DNA from: Siphlonurus alternatus
Lineage: Eukaryota; Arthropoda; Insecta; Ephemeroptera; Siphlonuridae
NCBI GenBank assembly: GCA_949825025.1
Contig: OX463781.1
Location: 28,963,192-29,027,191, forward strand
Reading direction: 5' to 3'
DNA: 64,000 nt
The notes beneath the pieces were generated by a model, which saw only the letters and a program-made list of their open reading frames with translations, searched no databases and had not been told where the DNA came from. Shown piece by piece: positions 10,273 to 22,702 of this stretch (the first letter of the stretch is position 1; every line of letters starts with the position of its first letter). A program made the position numbers and the translations under genes.

Positions 10273-12965
10273 GATGTTCAAGTAACATTTGAAATTGGAC
10301 ATCGATCATCCGTGAGAACCAAGCTTACTCCAGAAGGCTTCACTCACGACTGGGAAATCTTTGTGCGTGGCGTGGAGGGCACAGATATCAGCAATTTTGT
10401 TGACAGAGTTGTTTTCTATTTACATGAAACGTTTCCGAAACCCAAACGAGGTAAGATTAATATTTACTGTACAGTATTAAATTAGCACATTAATAGTCAG
10501 CAATACATCTGTAAGTAGATTTTAAAGTATATTGTTGTGATAGCGTCTAAATCTCCAAAGTCAACGTGGTAGATTTTGGCTAAATATAAATAAATATAAA
10601 GAATCTACCAAATCTACCTATGGATATTTAGACGCTACATCGACAGTATGAGGTATCTTGCTACCGCGAGGATATGAACATCATGTGCTTCAAGTTCATG
10701 CTCTCACTGCTGTAAATGTATGATACAAATTTTTGTTGCTTACCATTAATATGTTAAATTTATAGAACTGTGTATTTTATTAAAGGGATTTTTTCTATTT
10801 TACTTGCAGTGATAAAAGATCCTCCATACAGTGTAAAAGAATCTGGATATGCTGGTTTCAATTTGATAATAGATGTATATTTTAAAAATAAGGATGAACC
10901 TAAAAAGTTCAAATACTATTATGATTTGGAACTTCAAAACAGTGGTCCTGCTATCACTAAAGTTGTGAGAGAAAAATATGTATTTCCAAATCCATTGGGT
11001 GATTTTCGAAAGAAACTTATCAGAGGAGGAGGGGTAAGTTTACGAGAAAGTTGAAGTATCAGCTAGTAAATAAATAACCAGAGTGCTGTTGCACAGATTG
11101 GCGTGAATGGTGGAGACGGACTCGTGGTGGACAAACCGTCGCAGTCCGACAGCGGAGCATCAGGAGCACCATCTTCGAAGCCTGTTGCCTCCAGCCAGGG
11201 CAAAACCAAACCTTCTGGAGATGTAACCAAAAAGCACAAAATTAAGGTTAGTGACATTTTTTACTGAACAGCAGGAAAATAAACATATAAAATTGTAAAA
11301 AATTACTGTTAAAGAAACATATGCCATATGATTACTACCGGAATTAGCTGGAAGTGGGAAGATTCTATTTGAACAATAGACATAAAAACTCTGAGACTTT
11401 GCAGAGAGGTTGAATAACTCTCTACAAAGTTTCAGGTTTAAAATTTAACCACAAAATTCAGAAACCTCTTGCTTTCGGCTTGATAGCAATTTTAAGTTTG
11501 TTGAACCGTATGTTCTCACTCTTAACTCTTAATAATGCACTAAAAATAAATTAAAAAATGCAGTAATATTCAAGTTATTTCATTAATCACTTTATTACAT
11601 TTAATTAAAAATATACAGTATACTGTGTTGATTCAATAATACCTAAATCTGATGTACGTAATCTAGTTAAAAACACTCGTCATATAGGACACAAATGTCT
11701 TTATAACCTTTATAACCTTTATACTCTATATATAATGTATGTGCAGATACAGTAACTACTGTAGATAGATACTGTACTTTAAAAGAATCATTTTACTTGT
11801 GACTTATTTATGAATATCCTTCATGTTTCAGGAACCAAAGCCAGAGGAGATGCGGCCAAGCAATCAGTTTTCGGAATTATTTGGCCCTCCCATCAAAACC
11901 TCCAAAGTATCTCCTGACCCTAAAAAACAATCTCCGTCATCTAGCAAAGCATTACCCACTGTTAAACCCAGCAAGTCAGCAGACAAGTCCAGCAGTAGTA
12001 GCACTGATAAGCCAGCAAGTGAGTCCAAGGGCAAGCATAGCTCGCAGAAAGAAGTGAAACGAGAAAAAGAAGGAAGCAGTAAGGAGGAAAAGAAGGAGAA
12101 ACGAGACAGAAGCAAGGAATTTGAGAAAAAAGCTGCTAAGGCACCAAGCCCACTACCAAAGCCACCAAAAGAGGAGCCAAAGAGGCTTGACGAAAGCAAA
12201 GATCACAGTGAAGGAACTAAGAGTGAGAAGAAGAAAAAAGACAAGAAAAATAAAGAAGAAAAATCAAAGAAAGATAAGCACAACAAAGAGCATGACAAAA
12301 CCTTCAGAAAAATCTGTAGAAAAATTGAAAGAAAAGGATAGCAAGAAATCTCCAAAAGCATCCCTGTTTCTAGGGAACCTGAAAAGGTTGAAAAAAGTAA
12401 AGATAAAGAAAAGCACAGAGATGGAGAAAAAGATAGACAGAAGCACAAACATAAGAAAAAGGAGAAGAGAAGAGTAAGAAATCAAAGGAGGAAGGTAAAG
12501 ATCGAGAACGTGTAAAGAAAGACAAACAAGATGCCAAAGACAGAAAGAATGGCATAGGNNNNNNNNNNNNNNNNNNNNNNNNNNNNNNNNNNNNNNNNNN
12601 NNNNNNNNNNNNNNNNNNNNNNNNNNNNNNNNNNNNNNNNNNNNNNNNNNNNNNNNNNNNNNNNNNNNNNNNNNNNNNNNNNNNNNNNNNNNNNNNNNNN
12701 NNNNNNNNNNNNNNNNNNNNNNNNNNNNNNNNNNNNNNNNNNNNNNNNNNNNNNNNNNGACTTCTCCGAGCAGTATGTGTCGGAACTGAAGGAGCTGCAG
12801 CACAAAATAATGAGCCTCGATGATGACGAAGAACTTCAGCGACTTGTGGATGTAATTAAAGAATCAGGTCAGTATGAAACCACCAAAATGACATTTGATT
12901 TTGACTTATGTGCTCTTGATCGAAAAACTGTTAAAAGACTGCAAGATTTTTTTAGAAATTTATGA
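10273..12965 (+). CDS. MLLT3: AF9/ENL (YEATS-domain) transcription elongation factor, 5' exon missing
   Basis: Exons seen: 10273-10450, 10810-11033, 11097-11246, 11832 to the gap, and 12759-12965 (TGA), all with GT-AG borders and matching phases. The N-terminal exons encode a YEATS domain, an acyl-lysine histone reader. [15 protein letters not shown] and ESGYAGF form the aromatic reader pocket; the serine at human AF9 position 58 is threonine here. The middle is a Ser/Lys/Glu-rich low-complexity linker. The C-terminal 60 residues are the ANC1-homology domain ([12 protein letters not shown] ... TTFDFDLC equivalent reading [11 protein letters not shown]), which binds AFF4, DOT1L, BCOR or CBX8 in animals. 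AF9 and ENL (MLLT1) cannot be told apart, so the symbol is provisional. The initiator exon lies upstream, unidentified. Frame breaks occur near 12296, 12350 and 12470, next to a 200-base gap. Confidence 0.92.
10541..10639. mobile_element. Short hairpin MITE in an AF9/ENL intron
   Basis: About 100 bp with inverted TAGCGTCTAAATCTCCA and TGGATATTTAGACGCTA ends, followed inward by a second inverted pair around GGTAGATT. It is wholly inside the intron between the first two visible exons. Confidence 0.65.
12559..12758. other. Assembly gap (200 N)
   Basis: Exactly 200 N, a conventional scaffold-gap size. It removes the end of the low-complexity AF9/ENL exon, any following intron, and possibly the 5' edge of the final exon. 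Confidence 0.98.
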
Positions 12966-14424
12966 CAACGCAAATTATGCTATTTTATTAATTATTTACA
13001 GTTCTTATATAATTATATATAATATTATATGAACAAAATCAACAAATTATGTAACTTTTCTTAGGATGTTCTTAGAATCTGGGACTTTTATTGTACTTTA
13101 ATTTTTTTAGTTAAATGATTTCATTAAGCTGTATAATACAGTATCAAGTTAAATATGGTGAGAGTGCTCTTGAAGAGTATATAATAAGAATTTGTTATAA
13201 AAAAGTAGCAACAAAAAGAAAAAAACGAAAAAGATTTTAATCAAATTAAAATTTATTTTGTGTAGTCCCCTAATCTCTGGGTATGTAAGATTTGTAAGTT
13301 GTTTTTGTGTTAAGATATGTCTTGTAAGACACATATTATATATTTCTAAAACTACACCTGGTTGTCATTTCAGTTCAAATCTTAAATGAATAAACACAAA
13401 CACAATTATTTAATAAAGCTATACATAATTATAGGGAATACTTCTAAATCAGATAAAAAAAAGTATTCAACTACTTGCCTTTTTTTTATTATGTAGTATC
13501 ATTATATATGTTAACTTTGTATGATTTGATGTACAGTGCAATTTGTGAATAATATACACATGCCATAAAATATTACTTTTGACTATGTTATGGTCTTGTA
13601 TAAGTATGTAATAAGTATTTTAGAACTAGCTGTTCAACAGTTACAACAAAAAACCTTGGGACTACTAAACAAATTGGTTAATTCAACTTGGTTCAATGTT
13701 CCATAATTTAAATAATCTTGATATTTTGTAACCATTAATAATTAATTCAGATCACTTTAACATATATCTTCTCCCTCCCCAGTGCACAGGTTCAGTTTTT
13801 AAAATATTATTCGTAACAGGCGACAGAAAAATATAATTTACAGTTGCATGGTTATATTAATATTTAATTAATACAAGGAAAAAGACATGGAAATACCAAC
13901 AATTATTAAGCCTAGAATTCTAATTTTTCCTCAGCAATTGAGTAAGACCACATCAGTAAGTGTTGGTCAAAATGTCTGATTACAGTAATATATTTTTAAA
14001 TATTTTTGTTATCTGTGTCAGCAAGATTCACCTGCTATATGGACATCTCATAAGGAAAGGTTGTTGGTATTTTTCTGTGTATTTCTTTGTATTGTTTCTT
14101 TCAAGTAATCAATATAAGAATACTCTCTGAAGTATTCAACTCATAAAAGGGAAACAGACAAAAACTTGCAGACTAACAAGACTATGCCGAGAGTATACAT
14201 GACCAAAATGTGTCAATTGCCCCAAAATAAAAACCAATCAATCAATCCTCTGAAGTGGCACAAGGTTTGTTTTCTTTCTATTTTTCATTCAAATCTAAAA
14301 CTTAAAAGAGGGAAACGCGGATTCAATTTTTGTGTTATAGTTTATTGATAACATAAAGAAACTTAATTGCACCCCAAAAAATGTTACCATCTACTAGAAG
14401 TTCCAGCTGTTAAATTATTAAAAT
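12966..14424. other. AF9/ENL 3' flank, non-coding
   Basis: AT-rich sequence with AATAAA-like signals (for example near 13389 and 13410) that could polyadenylate AF9/ENL transcripts. No other gene seen. Confidence 0.4.
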
Positions 14425-14570
14425 GTTGTGTCAATGATGATACGCTACGCTCACTACACTAAAAAGTTGAAAATCGCAGCATGCACAGCAGCAATTAATG
14501 CACATTGATTCTATGATTGTTGCAACTTTCAACTTTTTCTTGTGGAGCAGCGTAAAATCATTGACACAAC
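14425..14570. mobile_element. Hairpin MITE with GTTGTGTCAATGAT ends
   Basis: 146 bp. Left GTTGTGTCAATGATGATACG through AAAAAGTTGAAA is mirrored by TTTCAACTTTTT through ATCATTGACACAAC. No ORF. Confidence 0.75.
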
Positions 14571-15649
14571 TTTTAAAATTTTAACCACTGTAACTTTTAA
14601 AAGAAGTAGATGTTTTTTTTTTTTCTAAGGAGCAAAATTAAGTTTGGCATCATCAATATATGTAACAATAAAATTATAAAAAAATTACAACCGTTCCCCT
14701 CCTTTAACAGACCTTTGCAAAGATTTGGAATTCCAATATATTGTCATAATAAGACCAGAATCCTTCCACTATAGATTACAACTTCGATTAGCCTTACATT
14801 TTGTTTTCTTTGTAATAAAAGTTGAACTGAAACTTAATAGGAATATGTATTTGACTATTTTTTTTATTTTTACCTTAAATTCAAAACACTACATCAGCAC
14901 ACATTTTATGTAACTCAAAGTATAAAAGGAAACTTGAATTGAATTAATTTTTACTCACTTTTGAGGTTGAGACTTTTTCATAATTATATAATATTATTAG
15001 GTATATTAGATTTTGTGTTTGTTCCATAGATATAGTACGAATTACATAATTACTGTCTGTAGCAGTTAATAAACTTTTGTAGGTATCCATTTGAAATGTC
15101 CATCAATGATATCAATGTATAGACGCATGAATTAAAGGTCTCTACTAAAAAAATTTAAACTCTTGAATAACTGCAATAAATATTAATGTTATATTTTAGT
15201 AATTAACATAGCTGCTCTGCAAAGCCAATGCTTATAAATTGGACATGGGTTTATTTACATATTGACTACTTGTTCTCAGTTGCAAAATTAAGCCTAATTA
15301 TGACACTTGCAAAACTTGTTGGAAAAAGAGTAACCAATTTATGAAGACTGAAACTTAATTTCTTTCTTATTTAATTTCACCCTGATGCGTTTTTATTTCA
15401 TTATTTCTTTATCATGAAATAAAAAAATTATTTTTGTTATATTTTTGTCATAAATTTAATTTTTGGCAATTAACCCTGAAGCAAAAGACATATACAGTAT
15501 ATATATATATATATATATATACCTATGTGTAGTAAATTTTTAAGTGCATTATATTTTTATCAGCATTATTTCCAATTACAATTTCTTTGCTTTTTAGTGC
15601 TTAGATTCATTACAATTTTATTTTGGTTTGACACAGTGTATACACTGCA

Positions 15650-15894
15650 TATCGATGGTGTTCCGTCAAAAACGACTAACTCATTTTATCGCGTCTTCTC
15701 AAAAACGACTAACTCGTTTTATCGCGAGCCGAGATGGTCGGCTTTGCACTATGGATTTCCAGGTATAAAAAAAATGTATACCTGGAAACCCATAGTGCAA
15801 AAGCGACCATCTTGGCTCACGATAAAACGAGTTAGTCGTTTTTGAGAGAATGCGATAAAATGAGTTAGTTGTTTTTGACGGAACACCATCGATA
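15650..15894. mobile_element. Near-perfect hairpin element with TATCGATGGTGTTCCG ends
   Basis: About 245 bp. The arms pair from TATCGATGGTGTTCCGTC inward to a central TACCTGGAAA / TTTCCAGGTA. Each arm carries a duplicated internal motif AAAAACGACTAACTC, so the hairpin contains both inverted and direct repeats. Both overlapping ORFs are shadows of the arms. Confidence 0.85.
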
Positions 15895-16987
15895 TACACT
15901 TTCTTCTCAATTAAATAGTTGGTACCACATAGGAACCTAGCTGCTAGAAGTCGGAACATACCCTGCCACCTCTGCCCTCCCCCCCTCCCTCTCCCCCTCC
16001 CACTAACAAAACAACAACACAAAAACAGCAAAGGACTTTTTAATTATGGTAATTAAGATTTTGATCAGAGGCCATTCCTGCGTGTATTATATATTATCTG
16101 AGGGGTTATACCTTCAAGTGACAATTTACACAAGAAAAAAGTACTTTTTATTCTTTAAGCTATTTTTTTCAATAATCGGCGTAAATTGTCCATGCACTGT
16201 AGTTATTTCCTTGATTAAGAGCTAGTAAAAACAAAACTCCTTCATAAGGTACTTTCTTTCTTTCTTTTATTTATTTATTATTATTATTATTTGTTCAAAA
16301 TACCATCATTCTTAATTTACAGACTGCTTTCATAGTCTTAAAATTGTTATTATAGAAGAACAGCACGCAGAAAATATTTATTAAGTAATATTACTTTTCT
16401 GGAATTCCAATGTTGATTCTTGCAATTTTTTCCCAAGTTATTTGCTTGCAAGCTATTGCATTAATTATAAAAAAAACTTTTTCTAATTCTGTAATTCTAG
16501 AATGTGCTTGGGATGGATGCAGCTAGCTAGGTTACATACAATAAATAAATGTGATGTGAATTATTTGCAGACAACTTTGTATTTTTGTTCAATCATTTCC
16601 CTCCTAGAAAATAATTATTATTTTTATAGTGCAAATTGTCCATTGAATACAAATTACTTCTTGTTTAATTAAGTGTACATATTTTACGTACTATACTGTA
16701 TTATAAAATCTATACTTGTGTAAATAATTATGTACTTATGTTATTTCTGTTCCATATTGTATGTAAACAATAATGATTCACTATTGTTGAACTGTATGTT
16801 GTGTGTTTGGTGTTTATAACAAACATATCTAAAGCATTTAATATTATAAGCAGACAAAATTAAAAAAACAAAAAACAAAAAAAATTGAATGCAAATTTTT
16901 ATATTCTAAAATAATATATAGTTACAGCATTATCATATAAAAATTCTTATAAAAATGAAGCAGGTAGAAATTTAAAGGTATAATATA

Positions 16988-17279
16988 AAGGTGCTTTCAC
17001 ATATTCGAAAAGCGCTACAGAGTTCCGTAGCAATGCCGTAAGCCTTTCACATATTCTTGTTCGTCTGCGGCAGCTGCGGCGGAAAATCATGTGAATGCAT
17101 GCCGCAACAAAATCAAACTCATCTTGATTTTGCTACGGAGTCTGTAGAACGTGCCGCAGAAGATCGCGAGGTGCTATGGTACAGCTACGGTGCGCCGCAG
17201 CAAAATCAACACATTTGCTACTGAGTAGCTACGGCGTGTTTCCGTAGCGATTTTCATGCAAATATTGTGAAAGCACCTT
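16988..17279. mobile_element. MITE with AAGGTGCTTTCACA ends
   Basis: 292 bp with inverted AAGGTGCTTTCACATATT and AATATTGTGAAAGCACCTT. The interior has several inverted GCTACGG / CCGTAGC motifs in a GC-richer body. AATATA flanks both sides, a possible target duplication that the AT-rich context makes uncertain. Confidence 0.8.
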
Positions 17280-17280
17280 A

Positions 17281-17393
<113 letters not shown>

Positions 17394-17755
17394 TGGTACA
17401 TATATAGCAACCTAAAAACTCTTTTTATTTTTTTATTTTGAAGAGTCATTAAAAATTGCAGTTCAATCTAATTAAAATATATAAATTTTAAGTACCAGCT
17501 GTACTGAGACTGCTGAGGATTTTGTTGTAAAGTATTGTTGTATAGCTCATAGTATGCCAACTGATTGATACAGTACATACTTTGAATAAAAAAGCACCAT
17601 TAACTGTTTGATTGACCATGAATATAAAGCAAATTGTGTATCAGAATATTTTTTCGAATTTGTAAAAAGTATTTTTGATAGTTGGAGCTAGTGTGACTGT
17701 AGCTAATCAGATTTATTATACATTTAAAAGTCCAGTCTTTAATTTTTTAGTTAAC

Positions 17756-17926
17756 GTATACACTAGCCATCTCATTTAATTATTTAACTTGGTTATGGCA
17801 GGAACCGCTCGGGAGTCATTCGGCTCTTGTCGGTCAGTGATGTGTGTCGTTACAAACCGGCTACCAATGACTGAGAGCGTTACAAACACAATGAAAACCA
17901 AGTTAAATGTGACGGCTTGTGTATAC
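17756..17926. mobile_element. Imperfect inverted-repeat MITE
   Basis: Inverted GTATACACTAGCC and GGCTTGTGTATAC ends with a second inverted pair TTTAACTTGGTT / AACCAAGTTAAA. About 171 bp, GC-richer inside, no ORF. Confidence 0.6.
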
Positions 17927-18437
17927 CGTGTATAGTGAGGTGCATGAAATTTTTTTTTAAATTATGCATTGCCAAATAAAACTATGCTTAACTACAAAAA
18001 CACTGTAAAGTAGTTATAAGAAATTGAGACAAGGAAGGAAAATCAACTATGCCAGCAATCCCACCCTTTCGCATTATAGTGCTTATATTTTTAGCTCAAA
18101 CATTTTTGCGGTGGTTTCCACTTTTTTCTTTTCCAAACATTGAACACTACTTATTTGATAGTTAAAAATTACTTGCAAATATTGTTGCTCATGCCTTGTA
18201 AAAAAATGGAACAAACATCTTACTATGAATTTTAAAACACTTTAATTAAATGTTTTTAATAGCCCAATTTGACGAAGCATATAAATGTAGAGATGTATAG
18301 AAATATGATTTCGTTTATATTTTTGTTTATTTTCAATGTTGGAATAGTTGAATAATTTATTTTAAATGAGACATATACTTCGAGCATTATGTTTTTGCAA
18401 TAATAAAGTTTGAAATACTTCAATGTTACATCAAAAC

Positions 18438-18634
18438 ATATTGATGGGTCCGCGGAGAAAGCGCCGGTTTGCATTTTCCAAAACTTAACAAAACGACGGG
18501 TTTCCTTTGGAAAGAAGGTTTCTTTTCTTCTTATTGTTATTGTAATTTACGACCTTGTTGAAAAAAGCAAACGTGCTATTTTAAAAACGTCTGTTAAGTG
18601 CAAACCAGCGCTTTCTCCGCGGAACCATCAATAT
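18438..18634. mobile_element. MITE with ATATTGATGG-TCCGCGGAG ends
   Basis: 197 bp. Left ATATTGATGGGTCCGCGG plus AGAAAGCGCCGGTTTGCA is mirrored by TGCAAACCAGCGCTTTCT plus CCGCGGAACCATCAATAT. The arms differ at few positions. Confidence 0.8.
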
Positions 18635-20754
18635 AATGTTTGTCTTCTTTTTTGTTGTCATCAAATCCTAATTTTATATTTATACAAATCAATCAATTCA
18701 ACCAATTAAATTCCTGTAGTAAAATTGAAGAGAGTAAAATTAATATATCACATAATATATATTAATAATATATAGTTATAATATTATATAATATATATAA
18801 TGCTAAATGCAGCCTTTTTTTAAGGCAGGACTTTGATTCAATCAATATTTATAATTGTTCTGTACCATTCATAACCAATAATTATTTACCAATATTGTGT
18901 CAACAAAATGAGTATGATGATAATAATTAATAATCATAATTATATGTTATAATAGTTAAAAGATAATTATATTGTTCTCATTCAGCACTTTTCCATCAAC
19001 TATATTTCTCCATGCATACTACTTATTTCAAATTCAACGAGTATAATTGTAAATAAATAATTTCTATTCTAAAAATAAATATTAAAATTAAGATGCTCTC
19101 TAAGATTTATATTTATGTAGTGTATTCAGTGTTTTACTGCATGTTTTCCAACTGAGCATATAATTATTTTATGTCTCTTTCTCTGTGGTGTACATGTATA
19201 TTAAATTAATTGGAATGTTGTTTGATAAAACATAAAAACAGACAATTAATATGAAATCACTACAAAATACTGTCAAGCATAAATTTTACACCACAGAATA
19301 TATAATATATATTATAATATGTGTACAAAAATAAAATGAAATACTGTTGTTATATATTATTAATTGTTTTATAAATATAAAAATGTAATTTTTCTCAAGG
19401 GTTATAAATAAAATATATCAAAATATATTCAATACACATGCACATTTCTTTTTTGTTTATAATGTATATATGCCATATATTTAGAAAAGTACATACTTTT
19501 ACATAGAGTAGCTGTACTATATAATAATAAGTATATTATAATATAATATGTATACATGCGCAGTATATACCACTTTTATTTAATTTTTTAATGATAAAAT
19601 TCACTTACAAATTATTTACTGCACATATATAATTTTATATATTATGTTGCAGTATTAATTATATCACTTTTACTTGCATGGTTGGATTGCTTGAGTTTAT
19701 TCTCTCAGTCTAGGTCTCTGTGTCATATATGCCGATCAGTTTTACAGACCTGTACAGTGTATAGCTATAATATATGGCCAGAAATTTGACAATTAAGAAG
19801 TAACTGCAGTATAATTATATAGGATTGAAAAAAATTAAGTATAAAATTATATAGCTTAATTAAAATGTGCCGTACACCCTCTTATTAATTCCACCAAGAT
19901 GCCCATATTTTTCTATGAGTATAACATTCTAAAAATCATTATACCTCTGGAGCGTACGTGCCATGGTCGGTGCAGTGCGCGCATTGACAATTAAAAGTTC
20001 ACGCCGCATATATAATATATATTATAGTTATTTTAGTAATATACTTGTGGATATGGGTTGACCATTTGAAATAAAAATTACATTAATTGTAATATATATA
20101 TATATAATATATATATGCCATGTATATTATAGGCCCTAGAAGTTAAATTCGTGCGTCTCGCTTTTTCCACCTAGTGCAGTGATGCACTTTTGTGTGTGGC
20201 TCCCCACAGGCGCTCAATTTGGCATCACTTTGGTCCATTAATTGATAATAATAAAGTAGAGGCATGTCTGTCCTCTGACTGAGATTGAGAACTTATTTAA
20301 GAGGGCGCTTTCGTTGAGTTTTGACGTTCAAAAAGATGCTTGGTTTGCACGAATATTTTGTGGCAAGCTATTAGTGCAACAAAGAGTTAAAATCGTTTCC
20401 ACGGCTCGATCCCTAGCTAAAGTAGACTGCATCGTTTAGGTTGAAGTTTACTCTATCCCTATAGCTAGCTCGAAGCTCGAACAGTTTCACCTCATTGAAT
20501 GCCGGGACGCGTAGCAGCTAGGTCGTGGCCATGGCACCATATCCTTTCCCTCCTCTATCCTTACCCATTAACCTGCCTCAAGCTCATCAAAGCTCATAGC
20601 ATCCGGGCAAAAAAAAAAAAAAAAGAGAAAAAGAGGTATATATAATTAAAAAATTAAATGAGGAAAATTTGAATTATGTATTGAACATTCCCGCTCTTCA
20701 TTCCCAGGATGCACTGCTGCAAGTGCGCAAAAAAGAAGTAAAAAAAAAAACAAT
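18635..20754. other. AT-rich non-coding DNA and SLC25A46 5' region
   Basis: TA-rich to about 20130. From about 20280 to 20640 the composition becomes more balanced (GAGGGCGCTTTCG, ATGCCGGGACGCGTAGC), a likely promoter or 5' UTR for SLC25A46, whose ATG is at 20755. No defined core promoter motif can be assigned. Confidence 0.4.
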
Positions 20755-22671
20755 ATGGCAGGTATCGAGGATTACCAAATGTATGCGGCTCATCAAATTT
20801 CTCAAGAACAACGTGATGAATGGCACAAAAGACATGATATTTATGCAGCGAGAGAACGATTGAGACCTGCTGATCTACGCTTGCAGCCTGCATTACCACA
20901 GATGCACTCGATGAGTGATGCAAGCGACCTCCAAGATGGTAAGTTGTCACAAATTTTGATCATAGGTGAAGGCACCGGAACGAAAAACAACCCTTAATAA
21001 GTACAGTACCATACTGTACAATAAGCATAGCTAAGTGTGTTATTTGTACATTCATACTCTATGTATGTACCCTTTCGGCCTTTACATCATTGTCTAAAAC
21101 ACTTGCATTTGGTTGGTGATATGTATGCATATGCATACTGTACATCCGCATTTTTTTTTTTTTTTTTTCACCTTACAAAAAATAAAAAGATCCGAAATTC
21201 CAACGCCTCTGCCGGTTACCGGTATGCAGAGATGCATACCTTTATGCTAAATACACTGAAATAAAACTGAAAAGTACATTCTGCCCTGTATGCTTATCAG
21301 TGGCGTAGCCAGGATTTGCCCAAGGGGGGGGGGGGGTTCTTCAGGACAAAGATTGAGAAGAGCCCACTGGGGGGTTTGGGGGGCGAAGCCCCCCAATAGC
21401 CCGCCGCAGGCGCGATTTTTTTTAAGGACACGCCCCTTTTTTAGGGTAAAATAATGGAAAAATACTATTATATTAGAGGGTAAAATATATGGCCTGATGC
21501 AATTTTTTTAACATTTTATATTTTTTTCACCTCATTTTTCAAATTCTTTTGAATACGTGCGTATAATAAATAAAGCTTTGAGTAAATCATTTTAATTAAA
21601 TCAAGTAATTCATGTAACCACTTTATATTATTTTTATAGAATCAGTGTACGTGTCATTTAAAGAGGAGTCAGCGAGTTGAGTGCGCAGTGCATGACGGGA
21701 ATGACGTCACGCACTATATATGTGCATACGAAAAAGTTACGTCGGCTCCTCAAAAGCTGCGCAGTAGAAATTTATGCAAGTTGCGCAATACGAGCATCTG
21801 CTGAAGTTATATAGTGTTGTTGATCCCGTTGATCCAGTCAGCTGTTAACCGGTAGACCGCATCATTTGAAATGAAAATTTGCCACGGATTTTGGTATTGT
21901 ATCGGAATTTTCTCAAAATTTTTATGAAGGGCTAATAAAGGTTATGACACTTTCTGATTCACCATAATATGTTCTATCTTAGAATATTTTTTAAACACAT
22001 TTTACGGGAGATTGCGAAAGAAATTAAAGTTCGAATAAAAAAGAAGCCACGTTTTTCGAGCGTTAGCATGGAGTAGATGGACGAAGTCATCGACTTTTAG
22101 ACCCAAATGCTCAGAATTTTTACGAAGGACGGTCTCAACTGATTTCAGATCCTTATTTATGGTGCTCCAAAGTAACTTTTTACATGCAAGAGAATGAGCT
22201 TTACCATCGGTCAATTTTTCACTCACTCTACTTTAATTGAATTTGATTTTTAAAATTTATTTAATAATCCAAGTTCACATCATTAAGATATTGTGAAAAA
22301 TAAATAAATAAAAAAGGGAATTGCTTCTCTTATTTTTGTTAAATTTTGTCTGCACCGGGCGCGTGGAGCAACCAATTAAATGAAAGTGCGGCACACGTGA
22401 GAGCGTTTTAATTTATACAATAGTAGTTATATGCACATGCAGTTTGTAAGGGAAATAAAACATTTATTTATGAGTCGCACTTTTTCCTGTTAAAATTAGA
22501 AACTAACTTATAATTTGTTTATTTTAAAGAAAAGACTACTTGATACCCCTAAATTTCAATTTTTTATTTAACTTTTTTTTTTTTTTTTTTCAAATTTCTA
22601 TAATTTTTCCTTTTTTCTTCTTATATCCAGTCACTACTCGATCTTCATGGGGGGGGGGGGTTTAAACCCCG

Positions 22672-22702
<31 letters not shown>

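Noticed and set aside
11864..12199. Minus-strand Ser/Leu-rich ORFs opposite the AF9/ENL exon, and similarly 31584-32510 opposite SRFBP1.
   Set aside because: They are shadows of Lys/Glu/Ser-rich coding sequence on the other strand.
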